DNA of 64,000 nucleotides. Source: an uncultured Flavobacteriales bacterium. GTDB lineage: Bacteria; Bacteroidota; Bacteroidia; Flavobacteriales_D; Crocinitomicaceae. Under the pieces are notes generated by a model. That model worked only from the letters and a program-made list of their open reading frames with translations, ran no database searches and had not been told where the DNA came from. The position numbers were made by a program, and so were the translations under genes. Below are positions 62,035 through 64,000 of this stretch, one piece after another. The stretch covers positions 248,001 to 312,000 of the forward strand of contig CAJXJK010000004.1 of NCBI GenBank assembly GCA_913054135.1, read 5' to 3'. Each line of letters opens with the position of its first letter. The first letter of the stretch is position 1.

Positions 62035-62721
62035 CTAATCTAACTTCATTGAGATATAGTTCAAGAACTCTTGCTTCACAGCAGCATCTTTAAATTTACC
62101 TCCAAATTCACCTGTAACGGTTGAGCTTTGGATATCTCTGATACCTCTAGAATTCACACAAAGGTGTTTCGCATCAATCACACAAGCCACATCTTCAGTT
62201 CCTAGAAACTTTTGCAAATGCTTGACCACTTGAATGGTCATTCGCTCTTGTACCTGAGGTCTTTTAGCGTAATAATCAACTAGCCTGTTCATTTTTGAAA
62301 GACCGATTACATTTCCGTTTGAGAAATAAGCTACATGAGCCTTACCTACAATTGGTAAGAAATGATGTTCACATGTTGAATAGACCGTGATGTCTTTTTC
62401 AACTAACATCTCAGTATAGTTGTATTTGTTTTCAAAATTTGAATTTTTTGGTGCGTTAGCTGGATTCAATCCTCCAAAAATTTCTTTCACATACATTTTT
62501 GCAACTCTCTTGGGCGTACCCTTTAAGCTGTCATCAGTTAAATCAAGTCCGAGCGCATCCATAATCTCTGCGAATTTCTCTTCAATCACTGACATTTTCT
62601 CTTCGTCTGTTTTATCAAATGCATCTTTACGCATTGGGGTTTCAGAAGACGAGAAGAGGTGTAAATCCCCTACTTGTTCAATGTCCATTTCGGCAATATC
62701 TTTAATTAATGTATCATTCAT
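62035..62721 (-). CDS. folE: GTP cyclohydrolase I
   Basis: 228 residues from the ATG (a TTG four codons upstream is not needed). It turns GTP into dihydroneopterin triphosphate, first step of folate and pterin synthesis. Seen: the N-terminal extension followed by GDxxxEGLxxTPxRVAKMY-like sequence (LKGTPKRVAKMYVKEIFGG), CEHHFLPIVGKAHVAYF with the zinc Cys and His, and CVIDAKHLCVNSRGI with the second zinc Cys. All zinc ligands are present. Single gene with its own promoter and terminator. Confidence 0.95.
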   Translation of the reverse strand: MNDTLIKDIAEMDIEQVGDLHLFSSSETPMRKDAFDKTDEEKMSVIEEKFAEIMDALGLDLTDDSLKGTPKRVAKMYVKEIFGGLNPANAPKNSNFENKYNYTEMLVEKDITVYSTCEHHFLPIVGKAHVAYFSNGNVIGLSKMNRLVDYYAKRPQVQERMTIQVVKHLQKFLGTEDVACVIDAKHLCVNSRGIRDIQSSTVTGEFGGKFKDAAVKQEFLNYISMKLD

Positions 62722-62730
62722 TTGTTGCTG

Positions 62731-62738
62731 CAAATTTA
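62731..62738 (-). promoter_or_regulatory. -7 box of folE
   Basis: On the minus strand TAAATTTG fits TAnnTTTG. The ATG follows after 9 nt, predicting a leader of about 6 nt. No TTTG at the -33 position. Confidence 0.45.
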
Positions 62739-62843
62739 GTATTATCTACCACTAATAACCATTTAAACCAATGATTGTTTAAACATCTATCTAATTATTT
62801 TGACGAATGAAGACATCTAATATTACATTTAGATTGAAAAGTC

Positions 62844-62851
62844 TACTTTTG
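62844..62851 (+). promoter_or_regulatory. -7 box of the GreA-C-like gene
   Basis: TACTTTTG matches TAnnTTTG and is separated from the ATG by only TTGC, predicting a leaderless transcript. No TTTG at the expected -33 distance, so the promoter may depend on an activator or be weak. Confidence 0.5.
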
Positions 62852-62855
62852 TTGC

Positions 62856-63311
62856 ATGTCTAGCGACTTCAAAAACAAACTATATCAAGCCTGCACTGAC
62901 CTAGCAAATGAAAGGATTGTGTCAATTCAAAATGCAATAACAAACGCACAAGATGCCGCGAATAATGAAACGAAGTCAACCGCAGGAGATAAGCATGATA
63001 CTGCAAGGGCCATGGCTCAAAATGATGTAGAACAAAAGTCAAAGCAGTTGGCCGAAGCAAAAAAATTAAAAATGGGATTGGCGCAGTTCACTGCTCAATC
63101 TGGGAAGGACGAAGTAGCCTTAGGAAGCTTAGTTTCAACCAATACGGCCAAATACTATATTTCGATAAGTGTTGGTAAAGTTGATGTGGAGGGAGAATCA
63201 ATCTTTGCGGTTTCACCAGTGAGCCCGATTGCTATGGCAATGCGTTCTAAAAAGGCAGGTGAAAGTTTCGAATTTAACGGCAGAAAGTTTGAAATTCTGA
63301 TTATTGAATAG
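62856..63311 (+). CDS. GreA/GreB C-terminal-like protein
   Basis: 151 residues. The N-terminal half is helical and rich in Ala, Gln and Lys (QNAITNAQDAANNETKST), similar to a coiled coil, and the C-terminal half has FAVSPVSPIAMAMRSKKAGE, a close match to the FKBP-like C-terminal domain of GreA (xxSPxSPLGKALLGKKVGD). The usual N-terminal acidic finger tip of GreA is not apparent. Related proteins are often mislabelled 3-oxoacyl-ACP synthase in databases. Likely an RNA polymerase secondary-channel or related factor; uncertain. Confidence 0.65.
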   Translation: MSSDFKNKLYQACTDLANERIVSIQNAITNAQDAANNETKSTAGDKHDTARAMAQNDVEQKSKQLAEAKKLKMGLAQFTAQSGKDEVALGSLVSTNTAKYYISISVGKVDVEGESIFAVSPVSPIAMAMRSKKAGESFEFNGRKFEILIIE

Positions 63312-63353
63312 ATTGACCAAACCTAATTCATCACATTGACGTCTTTCAGATTA

Positions 63354-63659
63354 ATGAAATTCATATTTGCCTTTTCTATCTTAATTATTCTTTGTTCTTG
63401 TGAAGGAATGAGATGCGGAAATGGGATTCTTATGGACGCAGAGACAAATGAACTGCTTGATAGTGTGCATGTAGTGAACCTAACTGGCCCCGGGGATTAT
63501 TACACAGACAGTACCGGAGTATTTGATGTTTGTAATAAGTTTGGTGGATGTGTACCTGATTGCCCAGATATCGAAATCCAATTTTCAAAAGAAGGATATA
63601 AAACAAAGGTGTCTTTGAACCCGATTTCTCAAGAAGGGATATTTTTAGAGAAGGAATAG
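63354..63659 (+). CDS. Small lipoprotein with carboxypeptidase-regulatory-like domain
   Basis: 101 residues from the ATG. Signal with lipobox LCSC (Cys16), then a single carboxypeptidase-regulatory-like fold: GNGILMDAETNELLDSVHVV, YYTDSTGVFDVC and IEIQFSKEGYKTKV. Four or more cysteines in the mature part (CGN, CNKFGGCVPDC) suggest disulphides. Anchored in a membrane; function unknown. Its stop is 3 bp from the convergent bioD stop. Confidence 0.72.
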   Translation: MKFIFAFSILIILCSCEGMRCGNGILMDAETNELLDSVHVVNLTGPGDYYTDSTGVFDVCNKFGGCVPDCPDIEIQFSKEGYKTKVSLNPISQEGIFLEKE

Positions 63660-63662
63660 CAA

Positions 63663-64000
63663 TTAAATATCCAACTTTCCAGCTTGTTCTTTGATGAATT
63701 CTTTGATATCTGAATCTGCCATAGGTACTTTCCCTAAGCATTTTACGCCTGTAGTTTTTAGAATAATAGCTTCAGTTTCAGGATTTGGATCTCCATTGAA
63801 AATGATTCCGGTAATTTTAATACCACGACTCTTTAACAACTCAATACTCATTAATGTATGATTGATTGATCCCAAATAGTTCTTTGAGATTAGAATCGTC
63901 TCGTCTGCGACTTGTGGAATCAAGTCGACAATCATATCTCCTTTTTCATTGATCGGAACCATTAAGCCTCCGGCTCCTTCAATAACGAGGGTATTATCAG
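63663..64000 (-). CDS. bioD: Dethiobiotin synthetase, C-terminal part (cut by window edge)
   Basis: The 5' end lies beyond the right edge; 112 codons are visible. The frame enters as NTLVIEGAGGLMVPINEKG, the EGAGG signature loop of dethiobiotin synthetase, and continues with ILISKNYLGSINHTLMSIEL, GIIFNGDPNPETEAII and CLGKVPM. The enzyme forms the ureido ring of dethiobiotin from 7,8-diaminopelargonic acid, CO2 and ATP in biotin synthesis. Other bio genes would lie upstream, outside the window. Confidence 0.9.
   Translation of the reverse strand, partial: DNTLVIEGAGGLMVPINEKGDMIVDLIPQVADETILISKNYLGSINHTLMSIELLKSRGIKITGIIFNGDPNPETEAIILKTTGVKCLGKVPMADSDIKEFIKEQAGKLDI

Noticed and set aside
62420-62755. 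Open frame of 111 codons on the plus strand opposite folE
   Set aside because: It lies almost wholly antisense to a well-conserved gene; its Ser/Ile/Phe-rich product is what folE codons read backwards would give.
62856-63311. Label 3-oxoacyl-ACP synthase for this small protein
   Set aside because: It has no thiolase fold length or Cys-His-His motif; the GreA-C-like pattern explains the sequence better.

Overview
The window is A/T-rich chromosomal DNA from a member of the Bacteroidota, most likely a marine or aquatic representative of the order Flavobacteriales. Support for this comes from type IX secretion (T9SS) cargo with both type A and type B C-terminal sorting domains, PorP/SprF-family outer-membrane proteins, TAnnTTTG promoter boxes, weak Shine-Dalgarno sequences, and the block (p)ppGpp synthetase - Fur - STAS - purA - OstA-like. 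I see no rRNA, tRNA, CRISPR array, insertion sequence or prophage. Every intergenic gap is under about 200 bases.

Layout. 1-3.5 kb: the end of a beta-oxidation operon (MarR regulator, 3-hydroxyacyl-CoA dehydrogenase, minus strand) and a prolyl-oligopeptidase-type peptidase. 3.7-26.7 kb: an unusual surface region. It holds three giant type B T9SS adhesins, each followed directly by a PorP/SprF protein. Two of these units end in a protein with the PorE architecture (TPR, beta-propeller, carboxypeptidase-regulatory fold, OmpA). A fourth large protein, a beta-propeller cargo with a type A signal, lies between the two cassettes on the other strand. 26.8-29.8 kb: two FKBP prolyl isomerases and an HTTM/DUF5819-like membrane pair. 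29.9-44.2 kb: fumarylacetoacetase, Rsh, a Fur-family regulator, a STAS protein, adenylosuccinate synthase, an OstA-like protein, two SpoIIE-type phosphatases, an LpxD-type acyltransferase and small membrane proteins. 44.2-53 kb: a lipoprotein, acetyl-CoA synthetase, AlkB with a tiny cysteine-containing lipoprotein, a CRTAC1-like repeat protein, a second MarR regulator with palindromic operators beside a DoxX-like gene, and a bestrophin-type channel. 53-57.8 kb: a three-gene minus-strand operon led by an exported TPR-CHAT protease. 57.9-64 kb: two type A T9SS cargo proteins, a multi-pass membrane protein, folE, a GreA-C-like protein, a small lipoprotein and the start of a partial bioD.

How the genes fit together. 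The adhesin/PorP/PorE-like cassettes look like dedicated export, anchoring and display units attached to the T9SS; they are the best candidate for a little-described system here. The STAS protein and two SpoIIE phosphatases have the parts of a partner-switching signalling system, but no anti-sigma kinase is visible. At regulatory scale, two MarR genes carry different perfect palindromes at their own promoters, several promoters sit so close to the start codon that leaderless mRNAs are predicted, and a terminator-like hairpin is built into the signal-peptide codons of the OstA-like gene.
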